From assembly GCF_965232525.1 (NCBI RefSeq), contig NZ_OZ246980.1, forward strand, positions 1,860,001 to 1,924,000: a stretch of DNA of 64,000 bases, read 5' to 3'. The notes below the pieces were generated by a model, which was given only the letters and a program-made list of their open reading frames with translations, did not search any database and was not told the DNA's origin. The DNA comes from Bauldia sp965232525. GTDB lineage: Bacteria; Pseudomonadota; Alphaproteobacteria; Rhizobiales; Kaistiaceae. A program made the position numbers and the translations under genes. Shown here one piece after another: positions 8,101-16,661 of this stretch. Position 1 is the first letter of the stretch. Every line of letters starts with the position of its first letter.

Positions 8101-9195
8101 CTACCGCGTGGACGTCGGACGCATACGGTTGACGTGGCCCATTTTGCGGCCGGGCCGGGTCTCCGCCTTGCCGTAAAGATGAAGCCGAGCGTCCGCTTCG
8201 GCCGCCACTGTCGGCCAGGTGTCGACGGCGTCGCCGATCAGATTGTCCATCGTCACGTCGCTGTGCCGCCGTGTGTCGCCGAGCGGCCAGCCGGCGATGG
8301 CGCGGATGTGCTGCTCGAACTGGGAGAAGGTACAGCCGTCCATGGTCCAGTGCCCCGAATTGTGGACCCGGGGCGCGATCTCGTTGACCAGGAGCCGCGT
8401 GCGGTTGTCGGAAGACACGAACATTTCCACGGCGAGGACGCCGACATGATCGAGGGCTTCGGCGATCTGCCGGGCGACAGCGACCGCCTCCTCGGCGAGC
8501 TCGGCCGAGATCGCCGCCGGGACTTTGGAGGTCGAAAGAATGCCCTCGGCGTGCACGTTTTCGGCGATATCGAAGGCGCGCGTCGCGCCATCGCGCCCGC
8601 GGGCGAGAATCACCGATATCTCCCGCTCGAACGGCACGAAGGCTTCGAGGATCGCCGGCTTCTCGCCGATGGTCCGCCAGGCGGCGACCGGGTCGTCACC
8701 GGCCCGCACCAGCGCCTGCCCCTTGCCGTCATAGCCGAGGCGACGCGTCTTCAGCAGGGCCGGACGGCCGGTGCGCGCCAGCGCCGAGTAGATGTCCGCC
8801 TGGTCGGCGACCGGTGCGAAGGGCGGCACGGCGATGCCGAGCTCGGCGACCATCGCCTTCTCGACCAACCGATCCTGGGTCTTTTCCAGCGACATCGGAC
8901 CGGGCAGAACCGGTGCCTGAGTGCCGAGGGTGTGCAGTGTTTCGAGCGGGATGTTCTCGAACTCGAAGGTGATCAGGTCGACTGAGCCGGCGAAGGCGGC
9001 GAGTGCCGCCGCATCGTCGTAGGGCGCGATGGTGCGCGCTGCCGCGACGGCGAAGGCCGGGCTTTTCGGATCGGGACAGTAGATGTGACAGGAGAAACCG
9101 AGGTCCGCCGCGGCGGTGGCCAGCATCCGGCCAAGTTGTCCGCCGCCGAGGATGCCGATGACCATGCCCGGCCGGATGGGAGGGAGGTCAGCCAT
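8101..9195 (-). CDS. purK: 5-(carboxyamino)imidazole ribonucleotide synthase
   Basis: A 364-aa ATP-grasp ligase of de novo purine synthesis; it makes N5-CAIR from AIR, ATP and bicarbonate. The N-terminal glycine loop GILGGGQLGRM is followed by the ATP-grasp core (LKTRRLGYDGKGQ, EAFVPFEREISVI), and the metal/phosphate-binding ending NEIAPRVHNSGHWT, typical of PurK. The ATG at 9195 overlaps the end of purE by 8 bp, so the pair is translationally coupled. The longer upstream frame has no family similarity. Confidence 0.96.
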   Translation of the reverse strand: MADLPPIRPGMVIGILGGGQLGRMLATAAADLGFSCHIYCPDPKSPAFAVAAARTIAPYDDAAALAAFAGSVDLITFEFENIPLETLHTLGTQAPVLPGPMSLEKTQDRLVEKAMVAELGIAVPPFAPVADQADIYSALARTGRPALLKTRRLGYDGKGQALVRAGDDPVAAWRTIGEKPAILEAFVPFEREISVILARGRDGATRAFDIAENVHAEGILSTSKVPAAISAELAEEAVAVARQIAEALDHVGVLAVEMFVSSDNRTRLLVNEIAPRVHNSGHWTMDGCTFSQFEQHIRAIAGWPLGDTRRHSDVTMDNLIGDAVDTWPTVAAEADARLHLYGKAETRPGRKMGHVNRMRPTSTR

Positions 9196-9685
9196 CGTCG
9201 ACCGGCCGTTCGTCGACGGCCGCCGCGCGTGCCGAACGCCATGCATCGAGGCGACCGGCAACGGATTCGTCGGACAGCGCAAGCACGGCCGCCGCAAGCA
9301 GGGCGGCGTTGACGGCCCCCGACCGCCCGATGGCCAGGGTCCCGACCGGCACACCGGCCGGCATCTGAACGATCGACAGGAGACTGTCCTCGCCGCTGAG
9401 CGCCTTCGATTCGACCGGCACGCCGAACACCGGCAGCGGTGTCAGCGACGCACACATGCCTGGCAGATGAGCGGCGCCGCCGGCGCCGGCGATGATGACC
9501 TGGTAGCCTGCGTCGCGGGCGCCCCGGCAGAACGCGACCATGCGGTCCGGCGTCCGGTGGGCCGAAACGATCCGGTCGTCATGGTCGATCTCCAGCGAAT
9601 CGAGGGTCTCGGCCGCGTGGCGCATTGTCGACCAATCCGACTGGCTGCCCATAAGGACCGCAACGGGCGGCGTCGTATCGATCAT
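9188..9685 (-). CDS. purE: N5-CAIR mutase
   Basis: A 165-aa class I PurE that converts N5-CAIR to CAIR, next to its partner PurK. Diagnostic motifs are LMGSQSDWSTM near residue 10, SAHRTPDRM near 45, and AGAGGAAHLPGM near 70, followed by GVPVESKALSG and VQMPAGVPVGTLAIG. The ATG at 9685 begins MIDTTPPVAVL, immediately before the core; the upstream extension has no similarity. The last 8 bp overlap purK. Confidence 0.96.
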   Translation of the reverse strand: MIDTTPPVAVLMGSQSDWSTMRHAAETLDSLEIDHDDRIVSAHRTPDRMVAFCRGARDAGYQVIIAGAGGAAHLPGMCASLTPLPVFGVPVESKALSGEDSLLSIVQMPAGVPVGTLAIGRSGAVNAALLAAAVLALSDESVAGRLDAWRSARAAAVDERPVDDG

Positions 9686-9776
9686 ACAGGCAAGGTCCAA
9701 CTCGAAGGCGGCAGGAGAATCCGGATTATAGGTAGGCGATGCGGTGCCGCAAGCCGGTGGTGACAGAGGCCCAGGC

Positions 9777-10007
9777 TCACGCGATGATGTCCGGCAGCAA
9801 CTGGTCCTCGAGCCCCGCGATCCGGTCGCGCAGGGCAAGCTTGCGCTTCTTCATCCGCTGAATGCGCACCGTGTCCTGCGGACCTGACTCGATCATCGCC
9901 TCAATCGCGGCGTCGAGATCGCGATGCTCCTGGCGGAGCGCGGCAAGCTGCTGCCGAATCTGCTCCTCTTCCTCGGCCGACATCCGCCGGCCATCTGAAG
10001 ATGGCAT
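9777..10007 (-). CDS. YdcH-family (DUF465) small coiled-coil protein
   Basis: A 76-aa helical-hairpin protein. The signature is two helices joined by a short turn: EEEEQIRQQLAALRQEHRDL, then MKKRKLALRDRIAGLEDQL. The RMKKRKLALRDRI segment is the conserved part of DUF465/YdcH. The start at 10007 is used; Met9 is an alternative. It lies upstream of purE on the same strand (91-bp gap). A second, divergent copy sits at 10256. Function is not established in the family. Confidence 0.85.
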   Translation of the reverse strand: MPSSDGRRMSAEEEEQIRQQLAALRQEHRDLDAAIEAMIESGPQDTVRIQRMKKRKLALRDRIAGLEDQLLPDIIA

Positions 10008-10255
10008 CGGTGCCCCGTCTGTCCTCCAAACACGTCAACGAAGGGTAGCACGAAGCCCCTTACGGATGAACGCCAAACGCGGGTTTCTGGACGGATTTCG
10101 CGTCAGAAAAGGCGCATTTGCGTCAAAAGCGGCGATGCGGAGAAAGCGTGGAAAACCCCGCTTGCTGCGGTGCAGCAACAGTTCGTGTTGTTCGACAGCG
10201 CAGGATACTTATGTCAGATTGGTGTCGCAGTCGGGTCAATAGGAGGCACTTGCCG

Positions 10256-10429
10256 ATGGCCATGAATTCGCATCTTGACGAGCTTGAGCGGCGTCATCAG
10301 GCGCTTGAACGGGAAATCGAGGAAGCGATTGCGCATCCGGGGTCTGACGACCTTGAAATATCCGAGCTCAAGAAGCGAAAGCTGCGACTAAAGGACGAGA
10401 TCACCAGGCTGAAGACAACCCTGCACTAG
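10256..10429 (+). CDS. YdcH-family (DUF465) small coiled-coil protein, second copy
   Basis: A 57-aa protein whose ATG at 10256 follows a perfect AGGAGG by 9 nt; an in-frame ATG lies at 10262. It reads HLDELERRHQALEREIEEAI, then ELKKRKLRLKDEITRLKTTL. The LKKRKLRLKDEI segment is the same conserved core as in the divergent gene at 9777-10007, from which it is separated by about 250 bp. The pair looks like an ancient duplication pointing outwards from a shared upstream region. Confidence 0.82.
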   Translation: MAMNSHLDELERRHQALEREIEEAIAHPGSDDLEISELKKRKLRLKDEITRLKTTLH

Positions 10430-10595
10430 CCAACGATCGCCGGGCAACCTCCCGGTAACCGGTCGATCCCAACCACGGCGAGTTTTCTGCCAAGAGCCCG
10501 CCATCCGGGGTTTTTGCTTTTTTCATAGACCTGTGGCTTCCATAAGCGGGCCGCGAACAGCGAGCCAATAAAGCGGCGCGCGCCGGGGGCTCACG

Positions 10596-11252
10596 ATGAA
10601 CATCGATCTCCAGAACATCATCAACGAGTTCGTGATGATGTACGTGTTGATCGATCCGATCGGCACGCTGCCGATCTTCCTGCTGTTCACCGCGCATATG
10701 AAGCCCGAGCACCGGTCGATGATGGCTGTTCGGGCCGTACTCGTCGCCGGCATCGTGCTGACGGCCTTTCTGTTCGGCGGGCGGCTGCTTCTCAACGCAC
10801 TCGGCATTCCGCTCGCCAGCTTTCAGATCGCCGGCGGCATCGTCCTCTTCCTGTTCGCGCTGACCATGATCTTCGGTCCACCCAAGTCCGAGCAGGACAA
10901 GGAGGAGATCGGCACGCTGGAACGGGCGCGTAGCATCGCCGTCTTCCCCCTTGCGATTCCCGCGATCGCGAGCCCGGGGGCGATGCTCGGTTCGGTTCTG
11001 CTCAACAGTTCCGACTCTCTCAACATCGCAGAGACGGCCATCGACCTGGTCATCATCTGGTTCCTGCTTGGTATCACGCTGGGGATCCTGATGCTGGCCC
11101 GCCCGATCATCGCCGTGATCGGCGATGCCGGTGCCAACGTTCTCAGCCGGATCATGGGGCTGATCCTGGCGGCGGTGGCGGCCGACAGCGTGCTGGTCGC
11201 GGTGGCGCAGTTCTTTCAGATTTCCAGCGTCGGCCAGCAGGGCATCATCTGA
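10596..11252 (+). CDS. MarC-family integral membrane protein
   Basis: A 218-aa membrane protein with six hydrophobic helices, the expected MarC size. The N-terminal YVLIDPIGTLPIFLLFT and central FPLAIPAIASPGAM are the two half-repeat signatures of the family, each with the conserved Pro/Gly turn. The substrate of MarC proteins is unsettled; the early link with multiple antibiotic resistance was not upheld. It stands alone between a YdcH-like gene and the convergent DoxX gene. Confidence 0.92.
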   Translation: MNIDLQNIINEFVMMYVLIDPIGTLPIFLLFTAHMKPEHRSMMAVRAVLVAGIVLTAFLFGGRLLLNALGIPLASFQIAGGIVLFLFALTMIFGPPKSEQDKEEIGTLERARSIAVFPLAIPAIASPGAMLGSVLLNSSDSLNIAETAIDLVIIWFLLGITLGILMLARPIIAVIGDAGANVLSRIMGLILAAVAADSVLVAVAQFFQISSVGQQGII

Positions 11253-11278
11253 GCAGTCTGCAGCCGTCAGCCCGCCGC

Positions 11279-11659
11279 TCAGGCCCGTTCGGTGGCGCCG
11301 CCGACCGGGAGTTGATGGCGATAGGCCCAGGCGATGACCGCGGTGATGACGAGCAGGACGAGAGCCGGCACCGGGCTGCCGCCGATCACGAAGAGATGCG
11401 TAATCGTTGCGCCAATCATGGTCGCCGTCAGCAGCACGGCGCCGATGGCCTGCAGCCCGGGCACGAACAAGAGCGCGCCGCCGCCGACCTCGATGATCCC
11501 GGTCACGTAGCGAAACCATTGCCCGACGCCGACTGCCTCGAAGGTCTGCACCATCATCTCGGCGCCGATCAGCTTCGCGGCGCCAGCAGCGATAAACGCC
11601 AGTCCGGCGACGATCTTGAGGGCCCACAGGCCGTAGAAGCCGAATTTGGTCCGTTCCAT
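11279..11659 (-). CDS. DoxX-like membrane protein
   Basis: A 126-aa protein with four predicted membrane helices. The first helix ends LAFIAAGAAKLIGAE, the usual DoxX start (GxxKL), and IIEVGGGALLFVPGLQAIGA is the second. The ATG at 11659 follows AAAGGGG. It is divergent, with an 84-bp gap, from a LysR gene that is its probable regulator. DoxX-type proteins are linked to quinone/thiol redox and detoxification, but no specific role can be read here. Confidence 0.85.
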   Translation of the reverse strand: MERTKFGFYGLWALKIVAGLAFIAAGAAKLIGAEMMVQTFEAVGVGQWFRYVTGIIEVGGGALLFVPGLQAIGAVLLTATMIGATITHLFVIGGSPVPALVLLVITAVIAWAYRHQLPVGGATERA

Positions 11660-11712
11660 CGGTATCCCCTTTGCTTGTGAGTGGAAGGGAGATGGCGCTG
11701 TTTCTGCTTGCA

Positions 11713-11729
11713 CGGAAGGCCGATTTCCG
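11713..11729. promoter_or_regulatory. Candidate LysR operator in the DoxX/LysR gap
   Basis: CGGAA-N7-TTCCG inverted repeat between two divergent start codons 84 bp apart. Position fits an LTTR site; symmetry is short, so confidence is low. Confidence 0.3.
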
Positions 11730-11743
11730 CACAGTTGTTGTGT

Positions 11744-12631
11744 ATGGATGCACAGCGACCAAACTGGGACGACATCCGTATCGCCGCGGCGGTGGCAGAG
11801 CACGGGACGTTGAGCGCCGCCGCCGACGTGCTCGGGCTCCATCATGCGACGGTGCTACGCCGCATCAACGCGCTGGAGGAACGCCTGTCCGTGCGGCTCT
11901 TTCAGCGGCATTCTCGGGGCTACACACCGACCGACGCCGGTGACATCCTGTTGCAGGTCGCCTCGGCCACGGCCGAACAGTTCGACCTGTTGTCTCATCG
12001 CCTGCAAAGTCCCGAGAGGGCCGTGACGGGACGGCTGATCATCACGACACTGCCCGAACTGACCGATGCACTGATCGGGCCGCTTGCCGCCTTCCAGCGT
12101 GCGTATCCCGAGACTCGGATCGAGCTCCTGGCCGACAGCCGCCGCCTCCGGCTGGAATATGGCGAGGCGCATATATCGGTCCGCGCCGGGCCAGAGCCGC
12201 GCGAGCCGGACAACATCGCCCGTCCGCTGCGCCCCATCGCGGTGACGTTCTTCGCCCATCCCGACTATGTCGCCCGGTTCGGGACACCGGCGCGGCGCGA
12301 GGACATCGCCGGCCACAGGTATCTCTCGCTTCTCAATCCCGATCCACGAAACCGGCCGGCGAGCTGGGTCGACGGCAATGTCCCGCACGATCAGATCGTG
12401 TTTCGCTGCGGAACGATCCAGGCGATCCGGGGCGCGGCGCTGGCCGGCATAGGGGTCGCGCCGTTGATCGATTGGGATCTTGCGCCCGAACCGGTGTTGG
12501 TCCGGCTGTTCCCACCGCCGGAGGACTGGACCGCGTCGCTGTGGCTGGTGACCCACCGCGACAACCACCGCACGCCGAAGGTCCGGGCGATTCATCAGTT
12601 TCTGATGCGCGCGCTCGACCCGGCATCCTGA
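11744..12631 (+). CDS. LysR-family transcriptional regulator
   Basis: A 295-aa regulator. The HTH (about residues 8-65) reads WDDIRIAAAVAEHGTLSAAA, LHHATVLRRINALE and LFQRHSRGYTPTDAG. The ligand domain follows, with a C-terminal segment GAALAGIGVAPLIDWDLA typical of LTTRs. ATG 11744 is chosen because it begins just before the HTH; the open frame extends 21 codons further. It belongs to the group with an N-terminal W near the start (MDAQRPNWDDI), usually local regulators of a divergent gene, here DoxX. Inducer unknown. Confidence 0.9.
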   Translation: MDAQRPNWDDIRIAAAVAEHGTLSAAADVLGLHHATVLRRINALEERLSVRLFQRHSRGYTPTDAGDILLQVASATAEQFDLLSHRLQSPERAVTGRLIITTLPELTDALIGPLAAFQRAYPETRIELLADSRRLRLEYGEAHISVRAGPEPREPDNIARPLRPIAVTFFAHPDYVARFGTPARREDIAGHRYLSLLNPDPRNRPASWVDGNVPHDQIVFRCGTIQAIRGAALAGIGVAPLIDWDLAPEPVLVRLFPPPEDWTASLWLVTHRDNHRTPKVRAIHQFLMRALDPAS

Positions 12632-12718
12632 ACGCAGGGCGAGGGGAACCGCACTCGTCTTGACAGGGCTCGGTGATGCTCCAATCGTGCCAGCACGCCG
12701 ACAAAGGAGGCCGCCGTC

Positions 12719-13015
12719 ATGATCCGGTCGACCCTGTTGCGTGTTGTCGTCGCTCTGGGCGTTATGACGCTCCATGCCGCGGGCCTGCGCGCCGCCGACG
12801 ATGCCGCGGCCATCGAGCAACAGCTCAGGCAGTGGACCGAGGATTTCAACGCCGGTCGGGTTGAAGCCCTGTTCGCCCTGGTCGCCCCCGACCTGATCGC
12901 GAACTATCGCGGCCGGCCGGTTCTCGCGCCGGTGGGCCGCCCCGCGTTCGGTCAGACCATGCCGAGCAGGCTCTGGACCACCAGAAACGCGCCGACAACG
13001 AACACCAGCACGTAG
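12719..13015 (+). pseudogene. Truncated exported NTF2/SnoaL-like gene
   Basis: Begins with a strong AAAGGAGG site and a good signal peptide (MIRSTLLRVVVALGVMTLHA, cleavage near AGLRA). The first part of an NTF2-like domain is intact (IEQQLRQWTEDFNAGRVEAL, then ALVAPDLIANYRGRP). After about residue 68 the sequence stops resembling the family: the frame runs on into the opposite-strand tauE gene, ending in low-complexity RNAPTTNTST. The remaining two thirds of the domain are missing. A deletion that joined it to the 3' end of tauE is the simplest reading. Confidence 0.6.
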
Positions 13016-13701
13016 ATCCATTCGTAGAAGATCTTGGGATCGATCCGCTTGACGATCCAGACTCCCAGAATGGTCGCGGGAATGGACAGCGGCAACAGGA
13101 CAGCCGAGGTCATCAGATTGGCCGGGTTGAACTGGCCGAGGAAGAAATAGGGAACCACCTTCACGCCGTTGACGATGGCGAAGAACACCACCGAGGTCGC
13201 CGCGAAAATGCGCGGCTGCAGACGGAGCGGCGCTGCGTAAACCTGGTAGGGCGGGCCGCCGGCGTGGCTGACGAAGCTGGTGAATCCGGCGACGGTTCCC
13301 CAGAACAGGCCGCGCGCCGCGGTCGGGCGTGCCGGCGGTGCGTCGCGGCGCCGGAGCCAGTGGTTCAAGGCGAAGGCGACCGATACCGCGCCGACGATCA
13401 GCCTGATCTGCCCTTCGCTCACCCACGCGGCGGTGAGCCATCCGACGGTGATGCCGACCAGCGCGCCGGGCAGCAGGGCGGCGAGCATGCGCCAACTCCA
13501 TTGGCGCCAATAGGAATAGAGCGCGACCATGTCGCTAAGGAGCAGGATCGGCAGGGTGATGCCCGCGGCCTGAACCGGGGAAATGGCGATCGACAGGATC
13601 GGGACGGTCAGCAGGCCGAGGACGCTGAAACCGCCCTTAGACAGGCCGAGAATGAGCATGGCCGGAACGGCGGCCGCATAGAACCAGGGATTGTCGATCA
13701 T
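12952..13701 (-). CDS. TauE/SafE sulfite exporter-family permease
   Basis: A 249-aa membrane protein with about eight helices, starting at ATG 13701. Family marks are the N-terminal LILGLSKGGFSVLGLLTVPI half-repeat and the second-half FTSFVSHAGGPPYQVYAAPL. This family exports sulfite, sulfoacetate or related anions; the substrate is not determinable here. Its stop lies within the frame of the truncated NTF2-like gene on the other strand. A second TauE-type gene occurs at 33494. Confidence 0.9.
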   Translation of the reverse strand: MIDNPWFYAAAVPAMLILGLSKGGFSVLGLLTVPILSIAISPVQAAGITLPILLLSDMVALYSYWRQWSWRMLAALLPGALVGITVGWLTAAWVSEGQIRLIVGAVSVAFALNHWLRRRDAPPARPTAARGLFWGTVAGFTSFVSHAGGPPYQVYAAPLRLQPRIFAATSVVFFAIVNGVKVVPYFFLGQFNPANLMTSAVLLPLSIPATILGVWIVKRIDPKIFYEWIYVLVFVVGAFLVVQSLLGMV

Positions 13702-13822
13702 GGATTTCTGGATTGGGACGGGCGACCGGACGGCCGAGGTGGGATAATAGTGGATTGCGCATTGGCGCAACACCCGGGGCGGGTCGGTCAATCGTTCAGA
13801 GTTTCAGTGGGGAGAAGAGCCG

Positions 13823-14608
13823 ATGCTGCTCGACAACAAGGTCGCCATCGTCACCGGGGCCGCACGGGGAATCGGCTACGCCATCGCCCGGCGCTTTCTG
13901 GAAGAAGGCGCGCAGGTGGTGATCGCCGACATCGATGATTCCACCGGACCGAAAGCGGTCGAGGAACTCAGCGTCCTCGGCCCGGTTCGCTTCATCGAAT
14001 GCGACGTCGGCGAACGGCTCGATGTGCGCAACACCGTGGCGGCGACGATCGATGCCTTCGGCGACATCGACGTCCTGGTCAACAACGCGGCGACGCTGGT
14101 CAAGGCCGACTTCCTCGAAGTCGACGAGGCGGACTTCGACAATGTGCTCCGGGTGAACCTCAAGGGCGCATTCCTGTGCGGGCAGGCGGTGGCCCGGCAT
14201 ATGGTCGACCGGATCGCCGAGGGCGGGACTCCAGGGGCGATCGTCAACCTGTCGTCGGTGAACGAGATATTCGCGATCGCCAACCAGGTCCCCTACACGG
14301 TGTCCAAGGGCGGTGTCGGGCAACTGACCAAGGTGATGGCTCTGGCGCTGGCCCCGCACGGCATTCGCGTCAACGCCGTCGGTCCCGGTTCGATCGCCAC
14401 CGAGTTGCTGGAAACGACACTGGCCGACGACGATGCGCGGCAACGGATTCTGTCGCGAACCCCGCTCGGCCGGATCGGCGAACCGAAGGAAATCGCCGCG
14501 GTCGTGGCCTTTCTCGCCTCCGACGAGGCGAGCTACATCACCGGCCAGACAATCTACGCGGACGGCGGCCGTCTGCCGTTGAATTACACCGTGCCGGTGA
14601 CCGAGTAG
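13823..14608 (+). CDS. Short-chain dehydrogenase/reductase
   Basis: A 261-aa classical SDR with NAD(P)-binding TGAARGIGYA at residues 11-20, NNAA at 87-90, catalytic Ser144/145 (NLSSVN), Tyr158 and Lys162 (PYTVSK). Asp37 at the end of the second strand (VVIADIDD) suggests NAD rather than NADP preference. The C-terminus reads YITGQTIYADGG, usual for the family. A GGGGAGA site precedes ATG 13823. Substrate unknown; it stands alone, divergent from tauE. Confidence 0.92.
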   Translation: MLLDNKVAIVTGAARGIGYAIARRFLEEGAQVVIADIDDSTGPKAVEELSVLGPVRFIECDVGERLDVRNTVAATIDAFGDIDVLVNNAATLVKADFLEVDEADFDNVLRVNLKGAFLCGQAVARHMVDRIAEGGTPGAIVNLSSVNEIFAIANQVPYTVSKGGVGQLTKVMALALAPHGIRVNAVGPGSIATELLETTLADDDARQRILSRTPLGRIGEPKEIAAVVAFLASDEASYITGQTIYADGGRLPLNYTVPVTE

Positions 14609-14664
14609 GATCGAAATCCGCGCCACGGCGGATCGCCAAACGGGGCTTTCACCCTCCCGCCGTT

Positions 14665-14686
14665 TCCTGACAGAATGCTGTCAGGA
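14665..14686. promoter_or_regulatory. Perfect palindrome TCCTGACAG-N4-CTGTCAGGA, candidate WYL-regulator operator
   Basis: Nine-bp arms (14665-14673 and 14678-14686) with a 4-nt centre, ending 41 bp before the VOC gene whose operon encodes a WYL regulator. A near-identical palindrome occurs at 36453-36474 before an unrelated-strand ABM-like gene. It could instead be a transcript hairpin, but no T-run follows. Confidence 0.6.
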
Positions 14687-14727
14687 GGGGTGTGCGACCT
14701 TCGCGTCGTCAACCACAGGAGGGACGC

Positions 14728-15105
14728 ATGTCCAAGTTCACACCACCTAACTTCGCGGTCTGGTTCGAAATCCCGGTCAGCGACATGGCACGCGCCAAGA
14801 CATTCTACAACACGGTGCTTCAGACCGAGCTGAAGGAAGACGACACGGGTCCGAACCCGATGGCGATGTTCGTCGCCGAGGACGAGAAAAGCAGCGTTGC
14901 CGGCCACCTCTATCCCGGCAAATCGTCGGCGGACGGCACCGGTAACACCATCCATCTGGCGTCTCCGGATCCGCTTGAGGCGGCGCTCGACCGGGTGCGC
15001 GAGAGCGGCGGCAAGGTGATCAGCGATATCTTTACCATCCCCGCCGGGCGTTTCGCTTATTGCACCGACCCGGACGGCAATAGCATCGGCCTGTTCGGCC
15101 GCTGA
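14728..15105 (+). CDS. VOC-family (glyoxalase/bleomycin resistance-like) protein
   Basis: A 125-aa protein with ATG 14728 preceded by AGGAGGG. It has two beta-alpha-beta-beta-beta halves: FAVWFEIPVSDMARAKTFYN in the first and PDPLEAALDRVRESGGKVIS in the second, ending RFAYCTDPDGNSIGLFG. This is the PhnB/lactoylglutathione-lyase-like VOC fold; metal ligands are not obvious. It is co-transcribed with a WYL regulator 6 bp downstream and has a strong palindrome in its promoter region. Function is likely detoxification or ligand binding. Confidence 0.88.
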   Translation: MSKFTPPNFAVWFEIPVSDMARAKTFYNTVLQTELKEDDTGPNPMAMFVAEDEKSSVAGHLYPGKSSADGTGNTIHLASPDPLEAALDRVRESGGKVISDIFTIPAGRFAYCTDPDGNSIGLFGR

Positions 15106-15111
15106 TCGACG

Positions 15112-15795
15112 ATGCGGCGCGCCGATCGCCTTTTCGAGATTATCCAGCGTCTGCGCGGTGGCCGTCTGGTTACCGCGCAGCGCCTCGCCGAGTCCCTCGA
15201 GGTCTCGGTCCGCACCGTCTATCGCGACATCCGCGACCTCCAGACCTCAGGCGTGCCGATCGACGGCGCGGCCGGGGTCGGCTACCTGTTGCGGCCGGGC
15301 TATCACCTGCCGCCGCTGATGTTCATGCCAGCGGAAATCGAGGCGCTGATCGTCGGGGCGCGCATGGTCGAGGCCTGGGCCGGGCGATCGCTCGCCAACG
15401 CGGCCACCGAAGCCCTGGTCAAGATCGGGGCGGTGGTGCCGGCGGACCGGATGCGGGCCGCGGAGAATGTCCCGATCTTCGCTCATGGCTTCCGCGTCCA
15501 GGAAGCGGAGCGGCGCAACCTCGACGACTTCGCCAGCGCCATCGACGAGCGGCTCAAGGTCCGCTTCGCCTATCAGGACGCGACCGGTGGCGGCAGCGAA
15601 CGGACCGTCTGGCCGCTCGCCCTGCATTTTTGGGGCAAGGTGTGGACGCTGGCGGCGTGGTGCGAGCTGCGCGACGATTTCCGCACTTTTCGGGTCGACC
15701 GCGCAGAGGCGGTCAACCTCGGCGACGATCGCTTCCCGCGTGTTCCCGGCCGGACGCTTGAGGATTATCTCGCCCGGATGACCCATGAAGCCTAG
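15112..15795 (+). CDS. YafY-type HTH/WYL transcriptional regulator
   Basis: A 227-aa regulator. N-terminal HTH_11 domain (MRRADRLFEIIQRLRGGRLV, then LAESLEVSVRTVYRDIRDLQ as the DeoR-like recognition helix). A linker DGAAGVGYLLRPGYHLPPLM follows, and a WYL domain from about residue 135 (VRFAYQDATGGG, then WTLAAWCELRDDFRTFRVDR). The WYL tyrosine is replaced: the core reads TLAAWCELR. It follows the VOC gene with a 6-bp gap, a frequent pairing. The palindrome at 14665 is its likely operator. Confidence 0.92.
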   Translation: MRRADRLFEIIQRLRGGRLVTAQRLAESLEVSVRTVYRDIRDLQTSGVPIDGAAGVGYLLRPGYHLPPLMFMPAEIEALIVGARMVEAWAGRSLANAATEALVKIGAVVPADRMRAAENVPIFAHGFRVQEAERRNLDDFASAIDERLKVRFAYQDATGGGSERTVWPLALHFWGKVWTLAAWCELRDDFRTFRVDRAEAVNLGDDRFPRVPGRTLEDYLARMTHEA

Positions 15796-15810
15796 GCGCG
15801 TGTCGCCACG

Positions 15811-16533
15811 TCAGGCGTCGTCTTCGGCGCTCGGTTCCGGCCCTTTCAGCGACTTCAGCTTGGCGAAAACCGCGTCGGCTTCGATGTCGGCTTCCTCGCC
15901 GCGATCGGGCTCGGCAGCCGGCGACGCCGGTTCCACCGGCTCGGCCGGCGCAATGGCGGTCTCGGCCGCCGGCAACAGGGTGGCGCCTTCTTCAGCCTGA
16001 GGCTCGGCCGGCGCGTCCTTGGCGGCCTTCTCGACTTCCATGTCGAGGTCGAGCTGGGCGCAAAGGCCAAGGGTCACCGGGTCGAGCGGCGTCAGGTTGT
16101 TGGCGTTCCAGTGGGTCCGGTTGCGGATCGATTCGATCGTCGGCTTGGTGGTTCCGACCAGTCGCATGATCTGGGCATCCTTGAGCTCCGGATGGTTACG
16201 CAGGAGCCAGAGGATGGCGTTCGGCCGGTCCTGTCGGCGCGACACCGGCGTATAGCGCGGGCCTTTGCGCTTGGCGACCGGCACCCGCACCTTGTTCTCC
16301 GACCGCTTGAGGCGGTACTCCGAATCGTTCTGGCCCTTTTCGATCTCCTCACGCGTCAATTGACCGGTAAGGATCGGGTCGACCCCCTTGATCGACATGG
16401 CGGCTTCGCCATCGGCGATCGCGGCGACTTCCAGGGGATGGAGCCGGCAGAAGTGGGCGATCTGATCGAAGGTGAGCGCAGTATTGTCGACCAGCCATAC
16501 GGCGGTCGCCTTGGGCATCAACGGCGTGTTCAT
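15811..16533 (-). CDS. Cell cycle regulator TrcR-like (DUF1013) protein
   Basis: A 240-aa protein, starting at ATG 16533 (MNTPLMPKATAVWLVDNTAL). The N-terminal ~160 residues are the highly conserved DUF1013 region: TFDQIAHFCRLHPLEVAAIA, a helix-turn-helix-like AQIMRLVGTTKPTIESIRNR, and HWNANNLTPLDPVTLGLC. The last ~70 residues are acidic, Ala/Pro/Glu-rich and probably disordered. The family is named TrcR, a cell-cycle transcriptional regulator, in alphaproteobacteria. It sits beside RcdA and a CtrA-type site, consistent with a cell-cycle block. Confidence 0.88.
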   Translation of the reverse strand: MNTPLMPKATAVWLVDNTALTFDQIAHFCRLHPLEVAAIADGEAAMSIKGVDPILTGQLTREEIEKGQNDSEYRLKRSENKVRVPVAKRKGPRYTPVSRRQDRPNAILWLLRNHPELKDAQIMRLVGTTKPTIESIRNRTHWNANNLTPLDPVTLGLCAQLDLDMEVEKAAKDAPAEPQAEEGATLLPAAETAIAPAEPVEPASPAAEPDRGEEADIEADAVFAKLKSLKGPEPSAEDDA

Positions 16534-16661
16534 AGACCTCTCCCGCTGCTTCGCCGTCCCGGCGAAGGCTTTGTCCACATTCGAATGAAAGGGGATGGCC
16601 GGGTATATAGGCCGCCATGGCTAGCGTGGCAATCCGCGTCGTGGCCATTGCCCGGTCAGCC

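Noticed and set aside
16534..16661. CtrA box for trcR
   Set aside because: No TTAA-N7-TTAA occurs in the gap between the quinone reductase stop and the trcR start.
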